The notes under the pieces are model-generated. The model saw only the letters and a list, made by a program, of their open reading frames with translations. It had not been told where the DNA came from and searched no databases. 64,000 nucleotides of DNA from an uncultured Pelagibacteraceae bacterium (GTDB lineage: Bacteria; Pseudomonadota; Alphaproteobacteria; Pelagibacterales; Pelagibacteraceae), in the NCBI GenBank assembly GCA_902526645.1, contig CABZLS010000006.1:1-64000 (forward strand). The letters run 5' to 3'. Every line of letters starts with the position of its first letter. Positions within the stretch are counted from its first letter, which is position 1. The position numbers and the translations under genes were made by a program. Shown piece after piece: positions 45,889 to 56,538 of the stretch.

Positions 45889-47188
45889 ATTTTTGAAAAA
45901 TATTCTTCCAAAAAGTTTATTCTATCGAGCATTATTAATAGTTGCAGTTCCAGTATTAGTATTACAGCTTGTTATAACTATTGTTTTTTTTGATAGTCTT
46001 TGGATAAAAACAACTAAAGGTATGACAAGAGCGCTTGTCAATGAAATAAGTACATTCTTAGAATTTTATAATAATGATAAATATGATAAAGCAGAAATAA
46101 AAAATCTCTTTTCTGTTTATCAAGACCTAAGTTTTGAGTTTATTTCTGATCAAGATTTTGAATTTAAATATAATGAAAGGTGGTTTAGTCCTATTGATAG
46201 AACTTTACGAAGAGAATTAAAATCAAGATTCAAATTAGATAATTTTTGGTTCGATACTACTAATTATAAAGAATTAATTGATATTCGAATTAAATACAAG
46301 ACTGGTTATTTTAAATTTTTAATACATAAAGACAGAATAACAAGTTCATCAGCAAGGATTTTTGCATTATGGATAACTGTCCCAGCATTAATAATGGTTT
46401 TTATCTCATTAATATTTTTAAAAAATCAGACTAGACCAATTACCAATCTTGCAAGAGCTGCAGAAAAATTTGGTAAAGGTGAGGAAATTGAAGAGTTTAA
46501 GCCTTCAGGAGCATCAGAGATTAGAAAAGCAGGTTATGAATTCGATAAAATGCGTAAAAGAATAATTAGACATTTAAATCAAAGGTCTGAAATGCTATCC
46601 GGAATTAGTCATGACTTGAGAACTCCATTAACTAGAATGAAATTACAAATTGCTTTTATAAAAGATAAAGAATTAGCTGATAAGTTAACTGAGGATATTA
46701 ATGAAATGGAGAAAATGCTTAATGAATATCTTCAGTTTACTAAATCTTCGTTCCAAGAAAAAGATGAAATGTTTAGCTTAACTGATTTATTAAATGATGT
46801 GAGTAAAAAATATAATAAAGAAAATATATCTTCAAATATATTACCCAAAGTTTATTTTAATGGAAGAAAAAACTTAATTAAAAGATGTATTAACAATTTG
46901 ATTGATAATGGAATCAAATATGGAAATAAAGTAAACATAGAACTTAACAAAAAAAATAATAGTCTTTTTATAAAAGTTGAAGATGACGGCCCTGGTATAC
47001 CCGAAAGTGAATATCAAAATGTTTTTAAACCGTTTTATAAAATTAATAAAGGTCGAGCCGATTCAAAATCTAGTGTTGGTTTAGGCCTATCTATAGCATC
47101 TGATATAATCAGATCACATGGTGGAAATATAATGTTAGAAAAATCTAAAATGAACGGACTTGCTGTTAAGATTTTTTTGCCTTTCTAG
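45869..47188 (+). CDS. EnvZ-like sensor histidine kinase
   Basis: two TM, HAMP, MLSGISHDLRTPLTRMKLQ H-box, NLIDNGIKYG N-box, DDGPGIPE, GLGLSIASDIIRSHGG. Confidence 0.95.
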   Translation: MFSGLNKFLKNILPKSLFYRALLIVAVPVLVLQLVITIVFFDSLWIKTTKGMTRALVNEISTFLEFYNNDKYDKAEIKNLFSVYQDLSFEFISDQDFEFKYNERWFSPIDRTLRRELKSRFKLDNFWFDTTNYKELIDIRIKYKTGYFKFLIHKDRITSSSARIFALWITVPALIMVFISLIFLKNQTRPITNLARAAEKFGKGEEIEEFKPSGASEIRKAGYEFDKMRKRIIRHLNQRSEMLSGISHDLRTPLTRMKLQIAFIKDKELADKLTEDINEMEKMLNEYLQFTKSSFQEKDEMFSLTDLLNDVSKKYNKENISSNILPKVYFNGRKNLIKRCINNLIDNGIKYGNKVNIELNKKNNSLFIKVEDDGPGIPESEYQNVFKPFYKINKGRADSKSSVGLGLSIASDIIRSHGGNIMLEKSKMNGLAVKIFLPF

Positions 47189-47417
47189 ATTTCACTTTTT
47201 TTTTCGGATTTAATTTATTAATTTTTTTTTCTAAATTTTCAACTCTTTTAGATAATACCTCAAATTCATCCTTACTTGTTAATTTAAGTCTAAAGACAAA
47301 CTCGTCCCTTTTAGATTTCAATATACTTAACAATTCATTGGAAAGATCTCTAGAAGAAAGCATTCCTTGCTCAAATAGTTTTGTAAGCTTATCAAAAACA
47401 AACTTTGAATTTTTCAT
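47166..47417 (-). CDS. UbiK/BMFP (YqiC)-family accessory protein
   Basis: 83 aa, KDEFEVLSKRVENLEKKINKL coiled-coil typical of BMFP-domain proteins. Confidence 0.65.
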   Translation of the reverse strand: MKNSKFVFDKLTKLFEQGMLSSRDLSNELLSILKSKRDEFVFRLKLTSKDEFEVLSKRVENLEKKINKLNPKKKVKSRKAKKS

Positions 47418-47465
47418 ACATTTATAATTACTTTTTAAAAATTAAGTTTATAATTATTATTAGAA

Positions 47466-48248
47466 ATGTTAATTAATAATTTTGACCCAGTTGCAATTCA
47501 AATTTTTACTTTAGAAATTAGATGGTATTCATTATCCTATGTACTGGGCATTTTACTTGGATGGTTTTTGAGTAAAAAATTTTTTATCTTAAAACTAGAG
47601 ATAAAAGAAAAATTTGATGATTATTTGACACATGTAATTTTAGCAATAATTATTGGTGGAAGAATTGGTTATGTAATTTTTTACAATTTTGAATACTATT
47701 TAAGTAATCCTTTAGATATACTGAAAATTTGGCAAGGCGGAATGTCTTTCCATGGTGGTTTACTAGGAATTATTTTAGTAACAATCTGGTTTGCAAAAAA
47801 AAATAATCATAATCCATTAGAATACCTAGATATAGTTTCAATTGTATCTCCTGTTGGTATATTTTTTGGAAGAATATCTAATTTTATAAACTCTGAGTTA
47901 TACGGAATACCCACCAACCTACCATGGGGAGTAAAATTTATTCAAATTGATAATTTATCGAGACACCCATCACAATTATATGAAGCTACATTTGAGGGTT
48001 TAATTTTATTTTTAGTCTTAATTTATTTTAGAAATAAAGGTTTTTTAAATTATGCGGGTGTTATTTCCGGTATTTTCATAACTTTTTACTCGTTATTTAG
48101 ATTTATAATCGAATTTTATAGAGTTCCGGACGAACAATTAGGCTACATAGTTTACAATCTTACCATGGGTCAAACTTTTTGCTTAATTTTTTTTATTGTT
48201 GGTATTTATTTAGTAATCAAGAATTATGAAATTAAAAAGAAAAACTAA
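47466..48248 (+). CDS. lgt: Prolipoprotein diacylglyceryl transferase
   Basis: IRWYSLSYVLGILLGW, GGRIGYVIFYN, GGMSFHGGLLG, GRISNFINSELYG, RHPSQLYEA. Confidence 0.98.
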   Translation: MLINNFDPVAIQIFTLEIRWYSLSYVLGILLGWFLSKKFFILKLEIKEKFDDYLTHVILAIIIGGRIGYVIFYNFEYYLSNPLDILKIWQGGMSFHGGLLGIILVTIWFAKKNNHNPLEYLDIVSIVSPVGIFFGRISNFINSELYGIPTNLPWGVKFIQIDNLSRHPSQLYEATFEGLILFLVLIYFRNKGFLNYAGVISGIFITFYSLFRFIIEFYRVPDEQLGYIVYNLTMGQTFCLIFFIVGIYLVIKNYEIKKKN

Positions 48249-49272
48249 GATTCCATTAGACCAGTATATTAATAAAGCACTTTATAATAAAAAAACTGGA
48301 TATTATATGAATAAAGATCCTTTTGGAAAAAAGGGTGATTATATAACAGCGCCAAACATTTCAATATTATTTTCAGAGATGATTGCAATATGGATCTTAA
48401 GTTTTTGGCAAAACATAGGATCTCCTAAAAATTTTAATTTAGTTGAACTGGGTGCTGGTAATGGTGAAATGATGAAAATTCTCATACAAAGTTTCAAAAA
48501 TTTTCCAGAATTCTTTAACACCTGCAACATATATATTCATGAAAAAAGTATTAAACTTATAAAAATTCAAAAAATGAAGTTAAAAAAAAATAATGTAAGT
48601 TGGATTTCAAAAATTAATAAAATCAAAAAATATCCTACAATTTTCATTGCAAATGAATTTTTTGACTCAATTCCAATTAAACAATTTCTTAAGTTAGATG
48701 GCTCCTGGTTTGAAAGATATGTTAATATGGAAAATAAAAAAAATTTTTTTTTTTTTAATAAAAAAATTGATATAAAAAAATTTGAAAAAAAGATTAAATA
48801 CAATATAAGTCATAAACAAAATTTTATTGAATACTCCCAAAATAGCGTAAATTATCTCAAAAATGTTTGCAAAATAATTAAAAAATATAAAGGTGGAGCA
48901 TTAATAATTGATTACGGGTATTTTGAGGAAAGAATGAAAAATACACTTCAGGCTATTTCAGGGCAAAAATATTCAAACGTTTTAAAAAATTTTGGAAATT
49001 CTGATATTACTCACAATATAAGTTTTTATTTATTTAAAAATATTATTCAAAAAATTAACCACTTAGAGGCAATTACTACAAATCAAGGTGAATTTTTAAC
49101 TAAAATTGGCATTAATAGAAGAGCAGAAATAATATCAAAAAACCTCTCATTTCTCAAAAAAGCAGATGTTTACTATAGATTATCAAGGTTAATTGATAAA
49201 AAACAAATGGGTGGTCTTTTCAAAGTGTTATTTATTAAGAATAAAAAAAATAAATTTAAATTAGGATTTTAA
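48226..49272 (+). CDS. SAM-dependent methyltransferase, MidA/NDUFAF7 family
   Basis: PLDQYINKALYNKKTGYYMNKDPFGKKGDYITAPNIS, LVELGAGNGEMM, NEFFDSIPIKQF. Confidence 0.9.
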   Translation: MKLKRKTKIPLDQYINKALYNKKTGYYMNKDPFGKKGDYITAPNISILFSEMIAIWILSFWQNIGSPKNFNLVELGAGNGEMMKILIQSFKNFPEFFNTCNIYIHEKSIKLIKIQKMKLKKNNVSWISKINKIKKYPTIFIANEFFDSIPIKQFLKLDGSWFERYVNMENKKNFFFFNKKIDIKKFEKKIKYNISHKQNFIEYSQNSVNYLKNVCKIIKKYKGGALIIDYGYFEERMKNTLQAISGQKYSNVLKNFGNSDITHNISFYLFKNIIQKINHLEAITTNQGEFLTKIGINRRAEIISKNLSFLKKADVYYRLSRLIDKKQMGGLFKVLFIKNKKNKFKLGF

Positions 49273-49274
49273 GA

Positions 49275-50036
49275 GTGATTAAATCAAAAATACTTAAAAA
49301 ATTTAAAGATATTAGTCATGGGTTTTTTAACAAAAAAGGTGGAAAATCTTTAGGGATCTATCATAGTCTGAATTGTGGTCCTGGATCAAAAGATAAAATA
49401 TCAAATGTGAGAAAAAATTTAAAGATTGTTAAAAATAAAATTAGTAAAAAAAGTAAAAGTGTTCTTTTGCTTAATCAAATACATAGCAATAAATATATCT
49501 TCATTGACAAGAGTGAAAAGATAAAGAAAAAAAAATTTAAAGCTGATGCATTAATAACAAACCAAAAGAAATTGCCTATAGGAGTTTTGACTGCAGATTG
49601 TGCACCAATTTTAGTTTATGATAATATCTCTAAAATTATAGCAGCAATACATGTTGGTTGGAAAGGTGCTTATAAAAATATTATAAGCAAAGTAATATCT
49701 TTCATGATAAAAAAAGGCAGTAAACAAAAAAATATTTTTGCAGTAATTGGTCCTTCAATTAGTCAAAAAAGCTACGAAGTTAAAATTGATTTTTTCAAAA
49801 AATTTATGAAAAAGACTAAAAAAAATAAGAAATTCTTTGAAAAAAGGAAAAATAAATTTTATTTTGATTTGCCAAGATACGTAAAATCGCAACTCAAATT
49901 CAACAAAATAACAAAAATTGACCACATTAATATTAATACTTTTGATAATAAAAATAATTTTTTTAGTGCCAGACGTGCTTTAAAATTAAAACATGATGAT
50001 TATGGTAGAAATATTTCAATAATTATGATTAATTAA
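49275..50036 (+). CDS. pgeF: Peptidoglycan editing factor/laccase-domain protein (YfiH/PgeF family)
   Basis: HGFFNKKGGKSLGIYHSLNCG, ADALITNQKKLPIGVLTADCAPILVYD, AAIHVGWKGAYKNII. Confidence 0.92.
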   Translation: MIKSKILKKFKDISHGFFNKKGGKSLGIYHSLNCGPGSKDKISNVRKNLKIVKNKISKKSKSVLLLNQIHSNKYIFIDKSEKIKKKKFKADALITNQKKLPIGVLTADCAPILVYDNISKIIAAIHVGWKGAYKNIISKVISFMIKKGSKQKNIFAVIGPSISQKSYEVKIDFFKKFMKKTKKNKKFFEKRKNKFYFDLPRYVKSQLKFNKITKIDHININTFDNKNNFFSARRALKLKHDDYGRNISIIMIN

Positions 50037-50044
50037 ACTTTTCA

Positions 50045-50977
50045 ATGAAATTATTAACAGGAAATAGTAATAAATCTTTAAGTAAGAAAATTTCAAAATA
50101 TCTTAAAACTAAACTAGTAAATTCAAGTATCAAAAAATTTGCTGATGGTGAAATTTATATAGAAATAAATGAAAATATTAGAGGAAATAGTATCTTTATA
50201 ATTCAATCAATTTCATCTCCAGCCAATGATAACTTAATGGAGTTATTGCTTTGTATTGATGCTTTAAAAAGATCATCTGCAAAAAATATAACTGCTGTTA
50301 TCCCTTATTTTGGATATGCAAGACAAGATCGGAAAGTTGTTCCAAGAACTTCTATCTCCGCTAAACTTGTATCAAATTTAATTACTCAAGCAGGTGCAGA
50401 TAGAGTTGTAACTGTTGACTTGCACGCAGGTCAAATTCAAGGATTTTTTGATATTCCAGTTGATAACCTATTTTCAACACCTATTTTTGCAAGACATGTA
50501 AAGAAAAAAATAAAAAGTAAGAATATAATTTGTGTTGCACCTGATGTGGGAGGGACAGAAAGAGCCAGAGCACTTGGAAAAATTTTAAATGTTGGACTTG
50601 CGATCGTTGATAAAAGAAGACCGAAGCCAGGTCAGTCAGAAGTCATGAATATAATTGGAAATGTAAAAGGAAAAACTTGTATTATTGTTGATGATATAAT
50701 TGATTCTGGAGGCACAATAATTAATGCGGCAAAAGCTTTAAAAGAGAGAGGAGCAAAAGAAGTTTACGTTTATATTACTCACGGTGTATTAAGTGGTGAT
50801 GCTGTAAGAAAAATTAAAAAATCTGTGATAAAAAATTTGGTTATTACAGACACAATAGATAATGAACATAAAACTAAAAATGTTAAAAATATAGAAGTTT
50901 TAACAATTTCAGGCCTTATGGGTGAAGCTATAAGAAGGATTTCTAACTCAACGTCTGTGTCAGATTTATTTAAATAA
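50045..50977 (+). CDS. prs: Ribose-phosphate pyrophosphokinase
   Basis: FADGEIYIEINENIRG, YFGYARQDRK, IIVDDIIDSGGTIINAA. Confidence 0.98.
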   Translation: MKLLTGNSNKSLSKKISKYLKTKLVNSSIKKFADGEIYIEINENIRGNSIFIIQSISSPANDNLMELLLCIDALKRSSAKNITAVIPYFGYARQDRKVVPRTSISAKLVSNLITQAGADRVVTVDLHAGQIQGFFDIPVDNLFSTPIFARHVKKKIKSKNIICVAPDVGGTERARALGKILNVGLAIVDKRRPKPGQSEVMNIIGNVKGKTCIIVDDIIDSGGTIINAAKALKERGAKEVYVYITHGVLSGDAVRKIKKSVIKNLVITDTIDNEHKTKNVKNIEVLTISGLMGEAIRRISNSTSVSDLFK

Positions 50978-51020
50978 TTACCTTGATTATTTACCAACAT
51001 CGGTTACAAAACTATTTTTT

Positions 51021-51770
51021 ATGAATACATTAGACGCCAACATTAGAGAAAACACTTCAAAGGGACAACTGAATTTGATCAGAAAAAACGGGAACGTGCC
51101 TGCAATTATATATGGCGGGAAAGAGGAAAACCAAAAAATTTCAATTTCTAAAAAATTTCTTAAAAATTTAATCGAAAAAGAAAATTTTCTCTCAAGTATA
51201 ATCACTTTAAACGTAAATGGAAAATCTCAAAAAGTTTTACCTAGGGAGGTAAAATACCATATAATAAGTGATGAGCCTACTCATGTTGATTTTTTGAGAG
51301 TATTACCCGGAGTGAAGATTAAAATTGATGTTCCAGTAAACTTTATAAACCATGAAAAATCTCCTGGTCTTAAAAGAGGTGGGGTGCTTAATATAGTTAG
51401 GAGAAAAGTTGAATTAAAATGTCCAAGCGAGAAAATACCTGAGAGTATTACTTTGGATCTAGATGGAATAGACATAGGTGAAAGTTTTAAAATCTCCTCT
51501 GTAAAATTAGATGCAGAGGTAACACCAACTATTCAAGGCAGAGACTTTGTTATTGCAACATTAGCTGCACCAACAGTTATGAAAGAACCTGAAAAACCTA
51601 CCGCAGAAGAGGGTGCGGAAGGAGCTGAAGGAGCAGAAGGTGCTGAAGGTACAGAAGCAGCAGCGGCTGGGGATGGTGAAAAATCAACTACAGAAGGTGC
51701 TAAAGGTGATAAAAAAGAAGGTGAAGATAAAAAATCTTCTGAAAAAAAACCTTCCGAAGAAAAAAAATAA
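51021..51770 (+). CDS. rplY: 50S ribosomal protein L25/CTC with low-complexity acidic C-terminal extension
   Basis: RENTSKGQLNLIRKNGNVPAIIYGG, HVDFLRV; C-term EEGAEGAEGAEGAEGTEAAAAG... Confidence 0.93.
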   Translation: MNTLDANIRENTSKGQLNLIRKNGNVPAIIYGGKEENQKISISKKFLKNLIEKENFLSSIITLNVNGKSQKVLPREVKYHIISDEPTHVDFLRVLPGVKIKIDVPVNFINHEKSPGLKRGGVLNIVRRKVELKCPSEKIPESITLDLDGIDIGESFKISSVKLDAEVTPTIQGRDFVIATLAAPTVMKEPEKPTAEEGAEGAEGAEGAEGTEAAAAGDGEKSTTEGAKGDKKEGEDKKSSEKKPSEEKK

Positions 51771-51802
51771 TCTATTCAATTTGAAAAATTAATATATTAA
51801 TT

Positions 51803-52363
51803 ATGCTTTTATTCGTTGGATTAGGTAATCCCACTCCAAATAGTGAAAATAACAGACACAATGTTGGATTTAAGATTATAGATTCAATAAATAAAAAATT
51901 TAGCTTATCTAAACAAAAACCAAAATTTAAAGGTTTACTTACAACTGGCACAATAACTGAAAAAAAAGTTTATGCAATTAAACCACTTACTTTTATGAAT
52001 AATTCAGGGGTATGTATAAGAGAATTATTGGAGTATTTTAAAATAGATGCAGAAAATGTTGTAGTATTTCATGATGATCTTGATATTGAATTTGGAAAAA
52101 TTAAAGCTAAATTTGGTGGATCAGATGCAGGTCATAATGGTATAGCATCCATTGATAAATTTATCGGAAAAGATTACTCTAGAGTGAGAATAGGAATAGG
52201 CAAGCCTAAATCTAATATTGAAATTTCCGATTATGTTCTTCAAAACTTTGAGGACGAAGAGATTGACAAATTAGAACAGATAACAAATAACATAATTGAT
52301 TCAATGTCAATTTTGATTGAAAAAAAATTAGATTTATTTTCAAGTACAGTTAACAACAAATAA
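51803..52363 (+). CDS. pth: Peptidyl-tRNA hydrolase
   Basis: LFVGLGNPTPNSENNRHNVGF, KPLTFMNNSG, VVFHDDLDIEFGKIKAKFGGSDAGHNGI. Confidence 0.97.
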   Translation: MLLFVGLGNPTPNSENNRHNVGFKIIDSINKKFSLSKQKPKFKGLLTTGTITEKKVYAIKPLTFMNNSGVCIRELLEYFKIDAENVVVFHDDLDIEFGKIKAKFGGSDAGHNGIASIDKFIGKDYSRVRIGIGKPKSNIEISDYVLQNFEDEEIDKLEQITNNIIDSMSILIEKKLDLFSSTVNNK

Positions 52364-53436
52364 TGAGTTTAAAATGTGGGATAGTTGGATTACCTAATGT
52401 TGGTAAATCAACTCTATTTAATGCGCTAACAAATTCTAATAAAGCTCAAGCAGCAAATTTTCCTTTTTGTACAATTGATCCAAATATTGGAGTTGTAATA
52501 GTTCCCGATGAAAGATTAAATAATTTAGCAAAAATTTCAAAATCAAAAAAGATTATCAATACCACTATCTCATTTGTTGATATTGCTGGGCTAGTTAAAG
52601 GTGCATCTAAAGGTGAAGGTTTGGGTAACAAATTCTTATCTCATATTAGAGAGGTCGATGCGATTATTCATATGATTAGGTGCTTTGATTCTAATGATAT
52701 TCAGAATGTTAACCCCTCGGTTGATCCAGTGCGGGACATAGAAATTATAGAAACAGAAATGATGCTTGCAGACCTTGAATCTATTCAAAAAAGATTGGAA
52801 AAAAATAACAAAAAAAACATAGATGAAGATCAAATCAAAATTCTTGATATAGCTATGGATTGTATAAATAATAATAAAAATTTTAATGATTTACAAAATC
52901 AATATAGTAAAAAGCAACTTAATCAATCTGGATTATTATCACTTAAACCAAAAATTTTTGTATGCAACGTTGATGAACAAAGTGTTCAAAATGGAAATAA
53001 TTATACGCTATCGTTTATTAAAAAGTACGGAAAGGAAAATACTTTAATAGTTTCTGCAGATATAGAAAATCAAATAAATCAATTGAACAATAATGAGAAA
53101 AAAAATTATATGGAAATGATTGGCTTAAAAGAAACTGGGTTAAATAGATTAATTAAGAAAGGATACGAAATTCTTGACCTTGATACATACTTTACTTCTG
53201 GACCAGAAGAAACTAGAGCTTGGACAATTGAAAAAAATTGCACTGCCCCTAAAGCTGCAGGAGAAATTCATACAGATTTTGAAAAAGGTTTTATTAGAGC
53301 AGAAACAATTTCCTATGATGATTTCATTTCTAACGATGGTTGGGTAAATTCTAAAAATAATGGAAAAATGAGGTTAGAAGGAAAGGATTATATAGTAAAA
53401 GATGGAGACGTTCTAAACTTCCGTTTCAATACGTGA
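52363..53436 (+). CDS. ychF: Redox-regulated ATPase YchF (OLA1)
   Basis: CGIVGLPNVGKSTLFNALT, FPFCTIDPNIGVV, TSGPEETRAWTI. Confidence 0.97.
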   Translation: MSLKCGIVGLPNVGKSTLFNALTNSNKAQAANFPFCTIDPNIGVVIVPDERLNNLAKISKSKKIINTTISFVDIAGLVKGASKGEGLGNKFLSHIREVDAIIHMIRCFDSNDIQNVNPSVDPVRDIEIIETEMMLADLESIQKRLEKNNKKNIDEDQIKILDIAMDCINNNKNFNDLQNQYSKKQLNQSGLLSLKPKIFVCNVDEQSVQNGNNYTLSFIKKYGKENTLIVSADIENQINQLNNNEKKNYMEMIGLKETGLNRLIKKGYEILDLDTYFTSGPEETRAWTIEKNCTAPKAAGEIHTDFEKGFIRAETISYDDFISNDGWVNSKNNGKMRLEGKDYIVKDGDVLNFRFNT

Positions 53437-54192
53437 CCATATTCTTTTCATACTAAAATAAACCAGTATAGTTAAAATTATCAAATACAATATAGCTTTA
53501 AAGCCCATTCGGTGTCTTGACTCTAAATGAGGTTCAGCCGACCACATCAAGAATGTTGTTACATCTTTTGACATCTGCTCCACAGTGGCTTTTGTGCCGT
53601 CTGAGTATTCTACTAATCCGTCTGATAGTTGATTGGCCATTTTAATTTTATTCCCATACATATATTTATTATAATAAACCCCATCATCTAAAGTAATTCC
53701 GACTGGTGGATCTTCATATCCTTGAAGTAAAGAATAAATATAATCTACCCCACCACCTCTCGCTTTAACTAAAACTGACATATCTGGTGGATAAGCACCT
53801 CCATTTGCTGCTTGTGCGGCTTGAATATTGTCGTATGGCATTACAAATTTGTCTGATAATCGTCCAGGACGAGTAAACATATCACCATCTGAGTTAGGTC
53901 CATCTTTAACTTCAAAAGAGGCAGCAATTGCCTTTGCTTGTTCTATATTAAATTCTGGTCCTCCTTTTTCAGCTAAATTTCTATAACTTAAATACTTCAT
54001 TGAGTGGCAAGAAGAACATACCTCGGTGTAGACTTGATATCCTCTCTGGAGTGCAGCACGATCAAATTTTCCAAACAGACCTTTAAAACTCCAATCAGTT
54101 TTTAAATACTCTATCTTTTCTGCAGTTTGAGCACTTAATGAAAGACCAAAAAATAAAATAATTAATGAAAATATTTTTAAAAAATTTTTCAC
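53413..54192 (-). CDS. petC: Cytochrome c1
   Basis: VCSSCHSMKYLSYRNLAEKGG, C-terminal TM anchor. Confidence 0.95.
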   Translation of the reverse strand: MKNFLKIFSLIILFFGLSLSAQTAEKIEYLKTDWSFKGLFGKFDRAALQRGYQVYTEVCSSCHSMKYLSYRNLAEKGGPEFNIEQAKAIAASFEVKDGPNSDGDMFTRPGRLSDKFVMPYDNIQAAQAANGGAYPPDMSVLVKARGGGVDYIYSLLQGYEDPPVGITLDDGVYYNKYMYGNKIKMANQLSDGLVEYSDGTKATVEQMSKDVTTFLMWSAEPHLESRHRMGFKAILYLIILTILVYFSMKRIWSRIETEV

Positions 54193-55455
54193 TTAATTAT
54201 TCAAACTTTCCTTGTTCTTTATTGTAGCTAAATTAGGTGAACCTCCTAATATTGGCTCGGTAATACTTAATGGGATCGGAAGAGTTTTTTCTTTCCAACC
54301 TAACACTGGCAATATTACCAAAAAGTGTATAAAATAGTATGCTGTTGCTACTCTAGCAACTAACAGATACAATCCTTCTGCAGGCATTGCACCAACATAA
54401 CCAAGAATCAAAACATCAGCGACTAGAATCCAATAAAATTGTCTATATAAAGGTCTAAATACTGCTGATCTAATTTTCGACGTATCTAACCACGGAAGAG
54501 CTGCTAAGATCAAAATAGCTGATAGCATTGCAATTACTCCTAAAAGTTTATCCGGGACTGATCTTAAAATTGCATAAAATGGCAACAAATACCACTCAGG
54601 AACAATGTGTGCCGGAGTAACTAATGGATTTGCCTCAATATAATTATCTGCATGACCTAAAATATTTGGTGTGTAAAAAACAAAAAATGCAAAAACAATC
54701 ATAAACATTAGTAAAGCAAAACCATCTTTTATTACAATATATGGATGAAACGGCACAGTATCTTTTGATGGTTTTTTAATATCAATTCCAACTGGATTGT
54801 TGTTTCCAGGAACATGAAGCGCCCATATGTGAAGTACAACCAGACCTAAAATCAAAAAAGGAATTAAGTAATGGAGTGTAAAAAATCTAGTTAAAGTAGG
54901 ATTGTCAACTGAGTAACCGCCCCATAACCAAGTAACTATGCCCTCACCTATTAAAGGAATTGCACTAAATAAATTTGTTATTACAGTTGCACCCCAGAAA
55001 CTCATTTGACCCCAAGGGAGTACGTAACCTAAAAATGCTGCTGCCATCATCAATAAATAAATTATGATACCTATTATCCAAATTATTTCTCTAGGAGCTT
55101 TATAAGAGCCATAAAATAAAGATCTAAAAATATGAATGTAAACAGCTAAAAAAAACATTGATGCACCATTTGCATGAATATATCTAATTAACCAGCCATA
55201 GTTAACATCTCTCATAATATGCTCTACACTATCAAAAGCCATATCAGCATGAGCTATATAATGCATTGCAAGAACTAAACCTGTTACAATTTGAGTTATC
55301 AAACAAAAAGTTAATATTCCACCAAACGTCCACCAATAATTTAAATTTTTGGGTGTCGGGTATTCTGTTAAGTGATTAGCAAGAGTTAATAATGGCAAAC
55401 GATCATTAAACCATTTTCCAAATTTTGATTTCGGTGTATATTCGTGATCACTCAT
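54193..55455 (-). CDS. petB: Cytochrome b of the bc1 complex
   Basis: [70 protein letters not shown]. Confidence 0.98.
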   Translation of the reverse strand: MSDHEYTPKSKFGKWFNDRLPLLTLANHLTEYPTPKNLNYWWTFGGILTFCLITQIVTGLVLAMHYIAHADMAFDSVEHIMRDVNYGWLIRYIHANGASMFFLAVYIHIFRSLFYGSYKAPREIIWIIGIIIYLLMMAAAFLGYVLPWGQMSFWGATVITNLFSAIPLIGEGIVTWLWGGYSVDNPTLTRFFTLHYLIPFLILGLVVLHIWALHVPGNNNPVGIDIKKPSKDTVPFHPYIVIKDGFALLMFMIVFAFFVFYTPNILGHADNYIEANPLVTPAHIVPEWYLLPFYAILRSVPDKLLGVIAMLSAILILAALPWLDTSKIRSAVFRPLYRQFYWILVADVLILGYVGAMPAEGLYLLVARVATAYYFIHFLVILPVLGWKEKTLPIPLSITEPILGGSPNLATIKNKESLNN

Positions 55456-55461
55456 AAATAA

Positions 55462-55971
55462 TTACCCAATTTTAATTGTATTGTCGTTAACAAATTCATA
55501 TTTAGGAATTTCCATATTAGTTGGGGCTGGTCCCTTTCTAATTCTTCCTGAAATATCATAGTGAGAACCATGACAAGGACAAAACCATCCATTATATTCT
55601 CCTTTTTGATCTAAGGGGACACAACCTAAGTGAGTACACACTCCAAGCATTACCAGCCACTCCGGATTAACTGCACGATCTTCATCTTTTTCAGGATGTT
55701 TTAAATCCTCTAACTTTACCGATCTTGCTTCAGTTATCTCATCCTGTGTTCTTCTACGAATAAAAACTGGTTTACCTCTCCACAAAACAGTTATTGTTTT
55801 CCCTGGATTGACTGAGCTTACATCAACCTCAGTGCTTGCTAACGCTTTTACTGAAGCGTCTGGATTCATCTGATCAATCATAGGCCATATCGTAGCGCCA
55901 ACACCAACTGCACCAACTGCATAGGTTGCTGTAAACAAAAAATCTCTCCTGTTAGTTTTTTTTTCTGACAT
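55462..55971 (-). CDS. petA: Ubiquinol-cytochrome c reductase Rieske iron-sulfur subunit (TAT signal)
   Basis: [37 protein letters not shown]. Confidence 0.98.
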   Translation of the reverse strand: MSEKKTNRRDFLFTATYAVGAVGVGATIWPMIDQMNPDASVKALASTEVDVSSVNPGKTITVLWRGKPVFIRRRTQDEITEARSVKLEDLKHPEKDEDRAVNPEWLVMLGVCTHLGCVPLDQKGEYNGWFCPCHGSHYDISGRIRKGPAPTNMEIPKYEFVNDNTIKIG

Positions 55972-56064
55972 TAGTTAATTTCTTTAAATATACTCAATAT
56001 AGATTTTTTCCACTTATATTTATAATTTCATATAATATATAATTGCTAATTTACTACTGAAAGA

Positions 56065-56538
56065 ATGACACAGAATTTGACATATCGTGGGCCAAAAATT
56101 GCATTATTTGAACCTGATATACCTCAAAATACCGCTGCAATAATAAGAACTTGCGCTTGTCTTGGGACAAAATTGGAGATTATTGAGCCGTGTGGCTTTT
56201 TGTTAAGTGATAAAAGGTTTAAAAGAGTAGTTATGGACTACATGAATAAAAGTCAGATAAAATTCTATAAAAGCACAGATCATTTTTTTAGCCTAAAAAA
56301 GAATCAAAGAATTATATTGATGACAACTAAAGCATCTATATCTTACACAAAATTCAAATTTAAAGATAATGATACAATTCTATTTGGGAGAGAGAGTGCA
56401 GGAGTTCCAGAAAAAATACACAAAGTTGTGAATTATAGATTAAAAATTCCTATGAAAAATAAAATGCGTTCTCTAAATATTGCTTCTTCAGTTGCAATTA
56501 CTTTAGCTGAAAGCTTAAGACAAATAAACATAATATGA
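56065..56538 (+). CDS. trmL: tRNA (cytidine/uridine-34-2'-O)-methyltransferase (SPOUT)
   Basis: IALFEPDIPQNTAAIIRTCACLGTKLEIIEPCGF, LFGRESAGVPE, LNIASSVAITLAE. Confidence 0.95.
   Translation: MTQNLTYRGPKIALFEPDIPQNTAAIIRTCACLGTKLEIIEPCGFLLSDKRFKRVVMDYMNKSQIKFYKSTDHFFSLKKNQRIILMTTKASISYTKFKFKDNDTILFGRESAGVPEKIHKVVNYRLKIPMKNKMRSLNIASSVAITLAESLRQINII

Noticed and set aside
51598-51665. Tandem-repeat-like segment considered as CRISPR or mobile repeat
   Set aside because: In-frame 9-nt coding repeat inside rplY; no spacers and no mobile features.
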